Below, piece by piece: positions 8,634 through 17,439 of a stretch of DNA of 64,000 bases. The first letter of the stretch is position 1. Each line of letters opens with the position of its first letter. Position numbers and translations under genes: made by a program. The stretch is from Olivibacter sitiensis DSM 17696 (GTDB lineage: Bacteria > Bacteroidota > Bacteroidia > Sphingobacteriales > Sphingobacteriaceae): positions 1-64,000 of the forward strand of contig NZ_ATZA01000024.1 of assembly GCF_000427965.1 (NCBI RefSeq), in the 5' to 3' direction. The notes beneath the pieces are model-generated. The model made no database searches. It was not told the origin of the DNA and saw only the letters and a program-made list of their open reading frames with translations.

Positions 8634-9401
8634 CTACTGTATGACAAAATTAATCTTGTCTACCCCCGTATTGTTTCCTTTGGCATAAAAGGCATACACC
8701 AGCAATTCATAATTTCCCTTTTCCGAGATATCTATATCGCCATCGTACAAATTATCCTCGCTCAACTTACGCAAATCGTATTGCCCTATCTCAACACCCT
8801 CTTTTTTCAGGACAGCCTTGATCTCTATATCATCGGAATCCCATATCCCGCCTTTACTGATTACGCAACCGCAAAGCATGGTCAGGCTTACCTTAAAATT
8901 AAGTGCCTTGCCCTCCAAAGAGCTCAGCGGGATGAACTGATGAGTAGTAGGACTTAGAATATCAAGTATCAAGCCCGACAATTCAATAATGAGCCCATCG
9001 CCGACAATGTCTTTACCAGGAATGAGCCAAAACTGCGTAGTCCCTTTGATAGCCGCCCCCTTTCTGCTCAAGGGAGCTAGCACTTCCACGTCCAATAAGG
9101 TAGGCTCTTTGATATCCAGCGTGGCTTCAAATTTCGCCGTTTTCTCGTCTGTAAGCGCGTGCCCCCGTGCCAAGAGCGTTTGCAAGAGCAATTTGGTATC
9201 GCCAGAACTCCCCGTTGTTACCCCTTTTGCCAACAGTTCCCCTGTCAGATTATCTTTTATGACTACCGAAGCCCCTCCGATACCCGTTCCCATGAACTTG
9301 GCATCCTTTGCTTTTACCCGAACGATCAGCTTGGTAGGTGTAGCAACCAAGCTACCTGCGTATAAGCACAATACTACCAAACCTGCAATTTTTCTAAACA
9401 T
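8634..9401 (-). CDS. Secreted protein of unknown function
   Basis: 255 residues with a clear signal peptide (MFRKIAGLVVLCLYAGSLVA) followed by a beta-rich sequence. The first third (TKLIVRVKAKDAKFMGTGIGGASVVIKD) reads like an Ig-like or carboxypeptidase-regulatory-like sandwich, with strands separated by G-rich turns. The middle has a distinctive L-C-G-C pair in TMLCGCVISKGG that could bind metal or form a disulfide. The end has another strand-rich block with a NYELLVYAFYAKGN motif. I do not recognise the family. It lies between the YeiH-type exporter and the flavoprotein, all on the minus strand, but gaps of 74 and 42 bases do not prove an operon. Confidence 0.65.
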   Translation of the reverse strand: MFRKIAGLVVLCLYAGSLVATPTKLIVRVKAKDAKFMGTGIGGASVVIKDNLTGELLAKGVTTGSSGDTKLLLQTLLARGHALTDEKTAKFEATLDIKEPTLLDVEVLAPLSRKGAAIKGTTQFWLIPGKDIVGDGLIIELSGLILDILSPTTHQFIPLSSLEGKALNFKVSLTMLCGCVISKGGIWDSDDIEIKAVLKKEGVEIGQYDLRKLSEDNLYDGDIDISEKGNYELLVYAFYAKGNNTGVDKINFVIQ

Positions 9402-9475
9402 CTTGCTTCTTTCCTTTTTAATTTTTCTCTCCCAAATACCTTGCCGTCAAATAACTAAACAACAACACGCACTGT

Positions 9476-10732
9476 CTAGTCAAACAACAGGTATGCCAAC
9501 AATAAGGTCACCAATATATTAAAAACCTGCGCAATCAGAAAAGCATAGAACGGTTTTGGACTATTGTCCTTGATCAAGTCCTTGAAATTCGTTTCCAATC
9601 CTATACTCGTAAAGGCCAGGGCAAACCAAAGTCCTTGTATATCCTTTATCGTGCCTTTGACAGCGGCCGTTGTCTCTGGACTCACCACAAACGAAAACAA
9701 AAGCGATGCGGCAATGAAGCCCAGAACAAATTTAGGGAAGCGTTCCCATATGATTCCCAAACTGGGCTTGCTGCCCGGTTCTGCTCCTGCTGGATGATTC
9801 GTATAGCTCCAGTAGATAGATATGGCCAATGCCGCAATCCCCAATAGTACGTTTTGCGAAAATTTCACAATGGTGCTGATTTTCAAGGCCTCCTCTCCCA
9901 CCAAGCTACCCGATGCCACTACGGCTCCCGTGGTATCTATACTTCCGCCGAGCCAGGCACCCGTAACTTCTTGTGATAGCCCAAGATAATGCGCCAAATA
10001 GGGCATGCCTATCATCATGGGGATAGCGGTGATAAGCACCATGGAGACCACGTACGACAGCTTTTTGGGATCGCCCTGGATGGCCCCCGAAGTAGCAATG
10101 GCCGCCGATACGCCACAGATAGAGACGGCGCTGGAAATCATGAGCCTGAGTTCTTCATCTACCTTGAACTTCTTGCACAACCAAAAAGCGAAATACCATA
10201 CGGACAGTACCACCACAAGCGCTTGTACAATCCCTTTGCCGCCCGCTTTCAATATATCTGAAAAGATGACACTGGTACCGAGCAGCACCAACCCAATCTT
10301 TACCAACAATTCCGCCGATAAGGCTTCCTTGAACCACACGGGCAGTTTAACGGTATTGCCCACCAGTAAACCGATGAGCAGGCTGAATATGACGGCTTCC
10401 AGTCCCAAATCTTTTACGGTAGCGTTGCCCGCAAGGAACAAGGCCACGATGGTGAGTGCATACACAATGGGAAAAACCCGTAGATGTGCCTTGACGGATT
10501 TCCCGGTAAGTATCGCCCCCAAGACAAACACGGCATAGGCAAAGAGAAACTGAATAAGCAGGTGTACAGCGTTATCCGAATGAAACAACGCGCCGATATC
10601 TGACGCGGAATGCCAAGTAAACTTGGGGCTGGGGATATGAAGCCCAAGTAAAATCAAGACGATGATGATAAAACCTAAAGCCACAACGGCCCAGTCTTCG
10701 GTGAGCAGCGTTTTTTTATTAATTGATGTCAT
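9476..10732 (-). CDS. YeiH-type putative sulfate/sulfite exporter family membrane protein
   Basis: A 418-residue integral membrane protein with about ten hydrophobic segments. It carries the UPF0324/PSE family signatures: the ISSAVSICGVSAAIATSGAI region in the middle, GAWLGGSIDTTGAVVASG, and the C-terminal GLWFALAFTSIGLETNF. Family members have been proposed to export sulfate or related anions, and some accompany sulfonate or sulfite degradation genes; direct biochemical proof is thin. Here it lies 72 bases downstream of the sulfite oxidase gene on the same strand, which fits export of the sulfate product or of excess sulfite. It is somewhat longer than the usual 330-350 residues because of an N-terminal extension with two extra hydrophobic stretches. 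Confidence 0.85.
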   Translation of the reverse strand: MTSINKKTLLTEDWAVVALGFIIIVLILLGLHIPSPKFTWHSASDIGALFHSDNAVHLLIQFLFAYAVFVLGAILTGKSVKAHLRVFPIVYALTIVALFLAGNATVKDLGLEAVIFSLLIGLLVGNTVKLPVWFKEALSAELLVKIGLVLLGTSVIFSDILKAGGKGIVQALVVVLSVWYFAFWLCKKFKVDEELRLMISSAVSICGVSAAIATSGAIQGDPKKLSYVVSMVLITAIPMMIGMPYLAHYLGLSQEVTGAWLGGSIDTTGAVVASGSLVGEEALKISTIVKFSQNVLLGIAALAISIYWSYTNHPAGAEPGSKPSLGIIWERFPKFVLGFIAASLLFSFVVSPETTAAVKGTIKDIQGLWFALAFTSIGLETNFKDLIKDNSPKPFYAFLIAQVFNILVTLLLAYLLFD

Positions 10733-10804
10733 AGTATACGATAAAGTTCAAAGTTGACGCATTCGCATCACAAATGTGGTTATTATTAAATTAGTTTTAT
10801 AAAG

Positions 10805-12043
10805 TTACTTTTCCCAAGAAATTCCCGAAAAATCATTATTATCCAAAAACACACGCCCATCGCCTTTTAAGGCCCATGCCGTAACAGGATTGAAGTGATA
10901 GCCCCCTTTACTTTCTCTAGCCGCCACTAGTTCCTCATAAAAAGGCTGGCGATATCCCGTTTCGTCAAATGCCCTACTCATAATAACCGTTTCCTTTCCG
11001 TTCCATTCCCACAGAAAGCGAAATGCCGTATGCGCCTTGTCAAGCACGGGCTCCTGAAGCCTTGCAGGATACCAACTGCGCCCAGCATCAACACTCACCT
11101 CTACCTTGGTAATTTTACCCCTGCCAGACCAAGCTATCCCACGAATCTCTATCCAGCCTTTCTCTACCGTTACGGGATATGTTGGAAAAGTGATAATGGA
11201 ACGGGCATCCATAACCACGCTGAATTGCCTGACCTTCCCATCCTTCACCGTTTCCGTATATTTGGATGTCTCCTCCCTTGTCATAAATGGTGCATCTGCC
11301 ACTTCTATGCGCCTCAGCCATTTCACCGAAGTATTACCTTCCCAGCCAGGCAAAAGCAACCTAGCGGGATAGCCCTGTTCAGGTCTGACAGCCTCTCCAT
11401 TTTGTGCATATACGATCATTGCATCATCCAAACCCTTCTCCAAAGGAATGCTTCTAGTCATTACGGCGGCGTCTGATCCTTCGGCCAAAAACCAGCTCGC
11501 CTTCGGCTTGACTCCCACCTCCCTGAACAAGGTGGACAACATCACACCTGTCCACTCACTTTGACTCGTCAAGCCACAGATTTCCTGTGGCGTCATCTCC
11601 TCCTTGCCAGAACGGAAATTGCCGGAGCATTCCAAAAAACATATTCTGGTCACTGATGGGAATCGTTTCAGATCCGTCAGAGTAAATTTCATGGGTCGCT
11701 CCACCATACCGTGGATCAAAAGCTCATATTTCTCTGGCAGTATAACGGGAACTCCTCCGTGGTGGCGCTCGAAATGCAGATCGGATGGCGTAATGGTGCC
11801 ATAAAAATTCTGTAGCGGGCTTCTGGAAGAAGTAAATGTAGGCAATTTTTCCAGTTGCTCTGCCGACGACCTTGTTCCAAGCTTACCCGGAAAAACACCC
11901 AATTTTTTGGTAGGGTCATCGGTATTTTGAGGCAGTGGCACACCTTGCTGAATTACCTTACCTAGAGGATCCTGACTCAATACCAGCCCCAAAGCCGCCA
12001 TTTTCCCCAGTAGTTGCCGCCTGCTTATTTTTTTTTGTTTCAT
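10805..12043 (-). CDS. Molybdopterin-dependent sulfite oxidase/dehydrogenase (SoxC-like), Tat-exported
   Basis: A 412-residue enzyme of the sulfite oxidase superfamily that oxidises sulfite to sulfate at a molybdopterin centre. The N-terminus has a Tat signal (SRRQLLGK followed by a hydrophobic stretch), so it should be exported folded with cofactor. The Mo-ligating cysteine is C139 in FLECSGN. The oxidoreductase domain covers about residues 75-270 and the C-terminal dimerisation domain (Mo-co_dimer) about 285-395, with GIAWSGRGKITKVEVS and the D-E-T-G-Y-R-Q-P block. No heme motif is present, so electrons must pass to a separate carrier. The best candidate is the cytochrome c two genes upstream, as in SoxC-SoxD or SorA-SorB pairs. 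The start overlaps the TlpA-like stop by 4 bases, implying translational coupling. Confidence 0.93.
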   Translation of the reverse strand: MKQKKISRRQLLGKMAALGLVLSQDPLGKVIQQGVPLPQNTDDPTKKLGVFPGKLGTRSSAEQLEKLPTFTSSRSPLQNFYGTITPSDLHFERHHGGVPVILPEKYELLIHGMVERPMKFTLTDLKRFPSVTRICFLECSGNFRSGKEEMTPQEICGLTSQSEWTGVMLSTLFREVGVKPKASWFLAEGSDAAVMTRSIPLEKGLDDAMIVYAQNGEAVRPEQGYPARLLLPGWEGNTSVKWLRRIEVADAPFMTREETSKYTETVKDGKVRQFSVVMDARSIITFPTYPVTVEKGWIEIRGIAWSGRGKITKVEVSVDAGRSWYPARLQEPVLDKAHTAFRFLWEWNGKETVIMSRAFDETGYRQPFYEELVAARESKGGYHFNPVTAWALKGDGRVFLDNNDFSGISWEK

Positions 12044-12585
12044 TCCCTGCTCAGTTTATCAACGGCAGCGACCATGCCCTTGAATTCGTCTTCATCATAC
12101 AGACGGGTCAAATAACGAATCACCCCATCCTTGTCGATCAACACATTTCTCGTTACGCCAGCCTTCCTATCTGCATATCTGGCAAATACATCTGCCCCGG
12201 GATCGAGCGCCAAAGGGTAACTGATCTTCATGTCCGCATGGAATTTCCTTACTGTTTCCAGCGGCTCATCACGATCTACCCCAATCAAGACAACGTCCTT
12301 ATCCCGATAAGCTTGCCAAAGCTCCTTTTCCAAATGCGGCATTTCTTCCCTACATACCTTGCACCACGAAGCGGTAAACTGCAACACCACAATTTTACCG
12401 CGAAGATCCTTCAATGAGGTTTTAGTACCATCGTGTAAGATCAGTTCAAAATCATCGGGAGCACGATCGCCTACCTGTACCAAATAACCTCTGTTGTCTG
12501 CAATCGGTTCCTGCGCAAACAAATTGCCTAGCGAAAGCACTAAAAGCAAGATTCCAAACAAATACTTTTTCATTTTTCGTTTCAT
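12040..12585 (-). CDS. TlpA-like periplasmic thioredoxin-fold protein
   Basis: 181 residues with a signal peptide (cleavage near LFAQ) and a redoxin/TlpA domain. The active site is C75-K-V-C78 in FTASWCKVCREEMP, and the cis-proline segment follows near VTRNVLIDKDG. Proteins of this kind reduce or exchange periplasmic disulfides, for example to prepare apocytochrome cysteines for heme attachment or to protect thiols. It sits between the cytochrome c and sulfite oxidase genes, with a 24-base gap upstream and a 4-base overlap downstream, so it probably matures one of these two. The start could be the internal Met at residue 5 (12573), which precedes the signal peptide equally well. Confidence 0.88.
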   Translation of the reverse strand: MKRKMKKYLFGILLLVLSLGNLFAQEPIADNRGYLVQVGDRAPDDFELILHDGTKTSLKDLRGKIVVLQFTASWCKVCREEMPHLEKELWQAYRDKDVVLIGVDRDEPLETVRKFHADMKISYPLALDPGADVFARYADRKAGVTRNVLIDKDGVIRYLTRLYDEDEFKGMVAAVDKLSRE

Positions 12586-12609
12586 TAATTTCTAGTTCAT
12601 ATTACATTA

Positions 12610-13236
12610 TCAACGCACTTCTGGACCGCCCTTTCGGTCGTCAAGCACAAACCTCGACCTAGCGGGCATTTCCACTTTGGATAGATTTCTGGCGTTTATC
12701 ACGGACATGGAATCGATAATCCCATTTTCATACAACAGGTAGGCCGTAAGATGATAGACCTCTTGATCATTCAAAGAGCCCGGCGCATCAAATGGCATCG
12801 CTCTCCGGATATAGTCGAACAACGTCGTTGCATAAGGCCAATAATTTCCGATAGCCTTTTTATCGCTTTCTCCTTTGCTGACCAGTACATCATAAGGTCC
12901 TTCCTTACCCGTCGCCCCATGACAAGCAATGCATTTTTGTCGATAGATCAACATTCCGTTCTTCACGCGACCGGTGCCTTCTGGCAGTCCTTTTCCATCT
13001 GGACCAATGTCTATATCAAGGGCAATAATATCTGCAGTCGAAGCCTTTTTACCAAAGCCAAAACGTTCGGGCCAATTGGCTCTTGAGCTATCTTCTTTGC
13101 TATATGTAGCATCTTCCGAGATTTCTTTCATCGTAGGCGCGCTGAACCTTAAATCTCCTTTTCTGTCTCGTTCCCCACAAGCATTATAGAGAAAGAGGCA
13201 AGCGGCAATCATTAACGAAAATGTCCTATGGCTCAT
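12610..13236 (-). CDS. Cytochrome c lipoprotein, SoxD-like electron acceptor
   Basis: A 208-residue single-heme cytochrome c. The N-terminal signal ends at a lipobox with C20 (CLFLYNACGER), so it is tethered to a membrane. The heme site is C102-I-A-C105-H106, and a downstream AMPFDAP segment can supply the axial Met. The region between the anchor and the heme (PERFGFGKKAS, DIDIGPDGKGLPEGTG) matches the pattern of SoxD/SorB-type cytochromes that partner sulfite dehydrogenases. It presumably takes electrons from the sulfite oxidase two genes downstream and passes them to a terminal oxidase. The start overlaps the end of the MoeB-like gene by 11 bases, showing tight coupling of cofactor and enzyme genes. 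Confidence 0.87.
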   Translation of the reverse strand: MSHRTFSLMIAACLFLYNACGERDRKGDLRFSAPTMKEISEDATYSKEDSSRANWPERFGFGKKASTADIIALDIDIGPDGKGLPEGTGRVKNGMLIYRQKCIACHGATGKEGPYDVLVSKGESDKKAIGNYWPYATTLFDYIRRAMPFDAPGSLNDQEVYHLTAYLLYENGIIDSMSVINARNLSKVEMPARSRFVLDDRKGGPEVR

Positions 13237-13987
13237 GCAACACTCCTTTATCAGCTTTCGAAAGAAATTGTTTCTTTATCGCATACTTGAATATCTCGTT
13301 GCGCAAAAAATCATATACCAGCACGCTATTTCCTAGCACATCACCAGAACCCGTAAGCAGCTTCAGCACTTCTCCTGCCTGGATATTGCCCAATATCATG
13401 GGAAAGACGCCCAATACACCATTATCTGTACAATTGGGAGCTTGTTCTTCGGACCTTCCTTGCGGAAATAAATCTTCATAGCCGATAGCTTTGGCATCGC
13501 CTGTCGGAAAATTGAAGACGGCCACCTGTCCCTGAAATTTATGAATGGCAGCATAAACAAGACTTCTTCCCACCTCTGCACATGCCTTACTGATGAGATA
13601 TTTGGCCTTTGTATCATCCGTACCGTCCACTACTACATCGTATTGTCCAATCAGTTCATGGGCATTCTGTTCATTGAGATAGGTTGAATGTATACATACT
13701 TCCGTTTCACCGTTGATCTTTCGAATTGCACGCTTCGCTGCTTCTACCTTCGGTGTTCCTATGTCATTGTCCGTATAGAGTATCTGCCTATGCAGATTGG
13801 AAATCGAAACCCGATCGCCGTCCACTATACCCAATGTACCTACGCCCGAAGCCGCTAGGGCTTGCAATACGGAACAGCCCAAACCGCCTGCGCCGATGAC
13901 CAATACGCTACCCTCGCATATTCTTTGCTGTCCCAATATACCTATCTCACCCAAGGTGATATGGCGCATATATCTTTTTATATCCAT
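13226..13987 (-). CDS. moeB: Molybdopterin-synthase adenylyltransferase MoeB-like (ThiF family)
   Basis: 253 residues from the start at 13987, chosen because it leaves a 16-base gap to moaD; the longer frame to 14035 would overlap moaD by 32 bases. The ThiF/E1-like domain has the ATP-binding GAGGLGCSVLQALAASG and the adenylation segment DGTDDTKAKYLI. It should adenylate the C-terminal glycine of MoaD so that sulfur can be transferred. The zinc-binding Cys-x-x-Cys usual in MoeB (CYRC-type) is replaced by sequence around IGYEDLFPQG, and the second Cys pair near the C-terminus is also missing. A single Cys remains in APNCTDNGVLG. There is no rhodanese domain, so sulfur must come from a separate donor such as a cysteine desulfurase. 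Confidence 0.88.
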   Translation of the reverse strand: MDIKRYMRHITLGEIGILGQQRICEGSVLVIGAGGLGCSVLQALAASGVGTLGIVDGDRVSISNLHRQILYTDNDIGTPKVEAAKRAIRKINGETEVCIHSTYLNEQNAHELIGQYDVVVDGTDDTKAKYLISKACAEVGRSLVYAAIHKFQGQVAVFNFPTGDAKAIGYEDLFPQGRSEEQAPNCTDNGVLGVFPMILGNIQAGEVLKLLTGSGDVLGNSVLVYDFLRNEIFKYAIKKQFLSKADKGVLHEP

Positions 13988-14003
13988 ACTACTTTCTTTT
14001 GTC

Positions 14004-14231
14004 CTATCCTCCTGAAAAAGGCGGCAGCAAGGCAATCTCCATATCCTGATCTAATGCGACATTTTCGGAGACTATCTGCCTATCGATGGCCACGGCGTAG
14101 GAAATTCCCACAAGCGCTGGATAATTTTCTTGCAATACCAAAATCAATTGCGCTCTATCGTAAACTTGGTCTATCTCGATCTCTCTTTGACCGGTAATCT
14201 CCACTAGTCGACCAAATAATTTAATTTTCAT
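14004..14231 (-). CDS. moaD: MoaD, molybdopterin synthase small (sulfur-carrier) subunit
   Basis: 75 residues with a ubiquitin-like fold, starting MKIKLFGRLVEITG and ending in PPFSGG. The terminal Gly-Gly is the site of adenylation by MoeB and thiocarboxylate formation. Together with MoaE it forms molybdopterin synthase, which inserts the dithiolene sulfurs into cyclic pyranopterin monophosphate. Length and C-terminus are those of the family. It lies 14 bases after the MoaC-MoaB gene and 16 bases before moeB. Confidence 0.93.
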   Translation of the reverse strand: MKIKLFGRLVEITGQREIEIDQVYDRAQLILVLQENYPALVGISYAVAIDRQIVSENVALDQDMEIALLPPFSGG

Positions 14232-14245
14232 TTGAGTATCCTGTT

Positions 14246-15169
14246 TTACAAGTCAAACACATGCAATACCTGTGGAAAAAGTGCATCCATTGTTTCGGAA
14301 ACACCTTTTTTGGATCCAGGCAAGGTCATTACGAACATTTTTCCAATAAATCCGGCCACACCTCTAGACAGCATGGAAAAGGGCGTGCGCTGTTGTCCAT
14401 AGGCCCTTGCCGCCTCCATAATTCCAGGTATTTCCCGATCGAGCAAAGGTTTTATGGCGTCGGGTGTCACATCCCTGGCCGACAAGCCTGTTCCCCCCGT
14501 AAAAAGGAGCAGGTCAACACCGGCTGAACTAAATCGCTCGGCTATTCTTCGGATCCCGTCAAGATCATCTGGCGTAACAATATATTCCCCAACTTCAATC
14601 CCATGTACGGCTAATTTCTCGATAATGACCTTTCCAGCGGTGTCCTCATAGACGCCTGCCGTCACCCGATCGGAACAAACCACTACCGCTACACGCAAAT
14701 GTCCATAAAAGCCACTATCAAAATCAGACTTACCCCCACTTTTGGAGAGCAATTTGATATGACTGATCTCCAACTCCTTATCTATAGGTTTCAACATATC
14801 ATAAAGGGTAAGTGCCACAACCGATGCCCCATGCATAGCCTCCACCTCTACCCCCGTCTTATAGATGGTACTGACCTGTACCTTTACAATAATTTGCCTA
14901 CCGTCGACAGTATAATCGATAGTCGCCTGTTCAATAGGCAAGGGATGACAGTCGGGAATCAGATCGCTCGTTTTTTTGATGGCCAACAAACCAGATGCCC
15001 TGGCAAACTCGAATACATCCCCTTTAGGCACCCGCTTTTCCAAGACCGATTGGATGGTCTCGTCTTCAGAGGCCAGAACAACGGCTTGGGCAATGGCCTG
15101 CCTGTAGCTATACCGTTTTGAGGTAATGTCATTCATGATTTCTTTTCCATTGAGTTTGTTCGTCATCAA
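14246..15169 (-). CDS. MoaC-MoaB fusion (bifunctional molybdenum cofactor biosynthesis protein)
   Basis: A 307-residue fusion. Residues about 1-155 are MoaC, cyclic pyranopterin monophosphate synthase: CHPLPIEQATIDY, VEVEAMHGASVVALTLYDM and LLSKSGGKSDF are all present. Residues about 157-307 are MoaB/MogA, molybdopterin adenylyltransferase: VVCSDRVTAGVYEDTAG and LLFTGGTGLSARDVTPDA. The two halves carry out an early and a late step of the pathway; such fusions are known in several bacteria. I kept the start at 15169 because the segment before residue 12 aligns with the usual short MoaC N-terminus, although it overlaps the end of moaE by 41 bases. A start at 15136 is the alternative. Confidence 0.93.
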   Translation of the reverse strand: MMTNKLNGKEIMNDITSKRYSYRQAIAQAVVLASEDETIQSVLEKRVPKGDVFEFARASGLLAIKKTSDLIPDCHPLPIEQATIDYTVDGRQIIVKVQVSTIYKTGVEVEAMHGASVVALTLYDMLKPIDKELEISHIKLLSKSGGKSDFDSGFYGHLRVAVVVCSDRVTAGVYEDTAGKVIIEKLAVHGIEVGEYIVTPDDLDGIRRIAERFSSAGVDLLLFTGGTGLSARDVTPDAIKPLLDREIPGIMEAARAYGQQRTPFSMLSRGVAGFIGKMFVMTLPGSKKGVSETMDALFPQVLHVFDL

Positions 15170-15605
15170 AGCGTTCCAGCCCCCATATAGGCACCTCCGC
15201 CTTTACTTTATTGACCATTTCCTGGCAGGCCTGCATAGCCTCCGTCCTATGAGCAGCGGTGACGGCTACCAAGAAACAGCATTCGCCTACCGCTACTTCA
15301 CCCAAGCTATGTACTACCTGAATGTCGGAAACCTTATATTTACCGATCAATTCATTCCTCAGTCGCTGAATACGATCCTTGGCCATATCTTCATAAGCGG
15401 TAAATATGATGGATATCACCTTGCTATTTCCTCGATAGTCTGCCCTCACCCATCCCAAAAAACTACTTGACGCACCCGTTTGCCTCTCGTTGCCCGACGG
15501 GGGAGAGACGGCCTTCAAAATCAAGTCTGCAGGAAGCCCTTCCTCTACGAACAACGGCATGCGCTGTTCGGTATGGAATTTTTCAAGTCTTGCCAAATCT
15601 GTCAT
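15129..15605 (-). CDS. moaE: MoaE, molybdopterin synthase large subunit
   Basis: 158 residues. MoaE features are visible in order: GASSSFLGWVR, the I-x-F-x-A-Y-E-x-M-A strand-helix, VVHSLGEVAVGE and HRTEAMQACQEMVNKVKAEVP. As the catalytic subunit of molybdopterin synthase it works with MoaD. One oddity: the conserved W-K-x-E after the P is W-G-L-E here, so the second of the two lysines regarded as catalytic in E. coli MoaE appears to be missing, while the first (in NKVK) is kept. Its stop overlaps the next gene, and its start overlaps the end of moeA by 4 bases. Confidence 0.92.
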   Translation of the reverse strand: MTDLARLEKFHTEQRMPLFVEEGLPADLILKAVSPPSGNERQTGASSSFLGWVRADYRGNSKVISIIFTAYEDMAKDRIQRLRNELIGKYKVSDIQVVHSLGEVAVGECCFLVAVTAAHRTEAMQACQEMVNKVKAEVPIWGLERFDDEQTQWKRNHE

Positions 15606-16819
15606 ATTTCCTCTGATTGATCATTAGGAATAGAGTAATAAGGCAATAAATGAACCTCTACCAACTCCCCATCCTTAAATTCCGATTTTCCTTCGGGCAA
15701 GAAGACCAAACAATCCGCCCCAGCAAATGAAGAAAGGCGATACGATTCCTGTGCCGGCAGAAGTTCTACGCTACCGCTGTGGATCTTCCCTTTCAAAAAA
15801 AATGCTAAGTCGCCCCCCTTTACAAAGGATTGCCTTAAAGGCAGGAACACGCGCCTCAAAGCACCTTCTTTACCAGAAAGCTGTAACACTATGGGCAATA
15901 CGTATTCATAGAAGCAAGTCAATACGGAAGCGGGATTGCCCGGTAGCCCAAATATTTCCACGTGTCCTTTTTTCCCATAAAACAGCGGCTTTCCTGGTTT
16001 TTGCCTTATGCGATGGAAAAGTGTTCTTACGCTGCAATGCCGACAGGCTTCTACCACAAAATCATAATCGCCTACGCTGACCCCACCGGTCAGCAATACG
16101 AGATCGGAAGTTTGCAAGGCCTCGCCCAATACGAAGATGAGTTGCTCTCTACTATCCAAAACATGCTGTACACGTATGTCTGACACGTTCAAAGTGGACA
16201 AGGCGGCCCTAAGTGAAAACGAATTGGACTCATAAACTTGCCCATTTCTCAATGCCTCGCCCGGCTGGACCAGTTCATTACCAGTAACGATAATTGTCAC
16301 TTTGGGCGATCCGTAAACCTTGACCGAAAGAAGACCTAAACTAGCCAAGAACCCGATAGCCGGTGCATGCAGAACGCTTCCTTTTGGCAAGGCCAATTCT
16401 CCCTTTTTAATCTCCGAACCCACCAGCCGCAGGGCGTTGCCCTTGGAAAGCTCTTTGTCCCGTACATATATGAAGCCGTTTTCCTTCTCCACCTTTTCCT
16501 GCATCACCACTGTATCTGCGGGGAGAGGCACTGGCGCCCCCGTAAATACACGGGCAGCCTGATTTGGCGACAGTGTCTGATGGCCGTGGCTTCCTGCTTC
16601 TACCTCTATCCCTATCTTCAATCCCTTCCCTTTCAGCAAATCGCTGTACAGAAAAGCATAGCCATCTACCCCCGACTGTGGAAACTGGGGCAAGTCCAAT
16701 GGTGCATGCACATCCTCTGCCAGTACATGCTCCAATGCCGACAATAGCGAAAGTTCTCTCTGTACCGGCAATCGCTCAACATGCGACAAAATCCGTTTTG
16801 CTTCTGTTACCGTAACCAT
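15602..16819 (-). CDS. moeA: MoeA, molybdopterin molybdenumtransferase
   Basis: 405 residues, the usual length. Family blocks are FPQSGVDGYAF, the VFTGAPVPLPADTVVMQE loop, the molybdopterin-binding VLLTGGVSVGDYDFV and GLPGNPASVLTCFYEY, followed by the C-terminal beta-barrel. It uses adenylated molybdopterin and molybdate to form the mature cofactor. It follows modC by 2 bases, so molybdate import and molybdate insertion are encoded back to back. Confidence 0.95.
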   Translation of the reverse strand: MVTVTEAKRILSHVERLPVQRELSLLSALEHVLAEDVHAPLDLPQFPQSGVDGYAFLYSDLLKGKGLKIGIEVEAGSHGHQTLSPNQAARVFTGAPVPLPADTVVMQEKVEKENGFIYVRDKELSKGNALRLVGSEIKKGELALPKGSVLHAPAIGFLASLGLLSVKVYGSPKVTIIVTGNELVQPGEALRNGQVYESNSFSLRAALSTLNVSDIRVQHVLDSREQLIFVLGEALQTSDLVLLTGGVSVGDYDFVVEACRHCSVRTLFHRIRQKPGKPLFYGKKGHVEIFGLPGNPASVLTCFYEYVLPIVLQLSGKEGALRRVFLPLRQSFVKGGDLAFFLKGKIHSGSVELLPAQESYRLSSFAGADCLVFLPEGKSEFKDGELVEVHLLPYYSIPNDQSEEI

Positions 16820-16821
16820 AT

Positions 16822-17439
16822 CTAAACGATTTCCAATACTTGATCAATTATTCCCGTCACTTCTTCCACATAGTGTGTCGCAATGAAAGAAGAAATGGAC
16901 AATTCTTGTTGCAGTTGACATAATTCTCCAATGATTTCCTTTTTCATCGCTTTATCCTGCGCAGAGAAAGGTTCATCCATTAGCAATACACTGGGCCTGG
17001 TACTTAGTGCCCTGGCTATTGCCAGCCGTTGTTGCTGCCCACCGGAAAGTTGGTGTGGCAAATGCTTTTCCAGGCCTTCGAGTTTCATGATTGTCAGCAA
17101 TTTCTTTAAATATGCTTCATCTTTGGTACCATATCTCAGATGCCGCTCTACAGTGAGGTGAGGAAACAAAGCGTAATCCTGAAATACAAAACCCACCTTA
17201 CGTTCTTTGGCAGGCAACGTGAATCCAATGCTTGCATCGTTCCATTTTTGCCCCCCGACAAAGATGGTTCCCCGGTCTGGCGTCACCAATCCCCCCAATA
17301 TTTTCAGGAATGTCGTCTTTCCGATACCCGAAGGTCCTAACACGGCTATATTACTGCCCAAACTGAATGTCGCTTTCACCTTAAGCAAAGCAATGTTCTT
17401 ATGCCTGTTTATATTTTTCTCGATATTTAAACCTATCAT
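16822..17439 (-). CDS. modC: ModC-like molybdate ABC transporter ATPase (no TOBE domain)
   Basis: A 205-residue ABC nucleotide-binding domain: Walker A GPSGIGKTT, Q-loop VFQDYALFPH, signature LSGGQQQR, Walker B VLLMDEP and a switch His in ATHYVEEV. The typical ModC is about 350 residues with C-terminal TOBE/Mop domains; here the protein ends directly after the ATPase fold. It therefore lacks the regulatory molybdate-binding part, like minimal tungstate/molybdate ATPases. It overlaps modB by 4 bases, which makes the molybdate assignment firm from context. Confidence 0.9.
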   Translation of the reverse strand: MIGLNIEKNINRHKNIALLKVKATFSLGSNIAVLGPSGIGKTTFLKILGGLVTPDRGTIFVGGQKWNDASIGFTLPAKERKVGFVFQDYALFPHLTVERHLRYGTKDEAYLKKLLTIMKLEGLEKHLPHQLSGGQQQRLAIARALSTRPSVLLMDEPFSAQDKAMKKEIIGELCQLQQELSISSFIATHYVEEVTGIIDQVLEIV

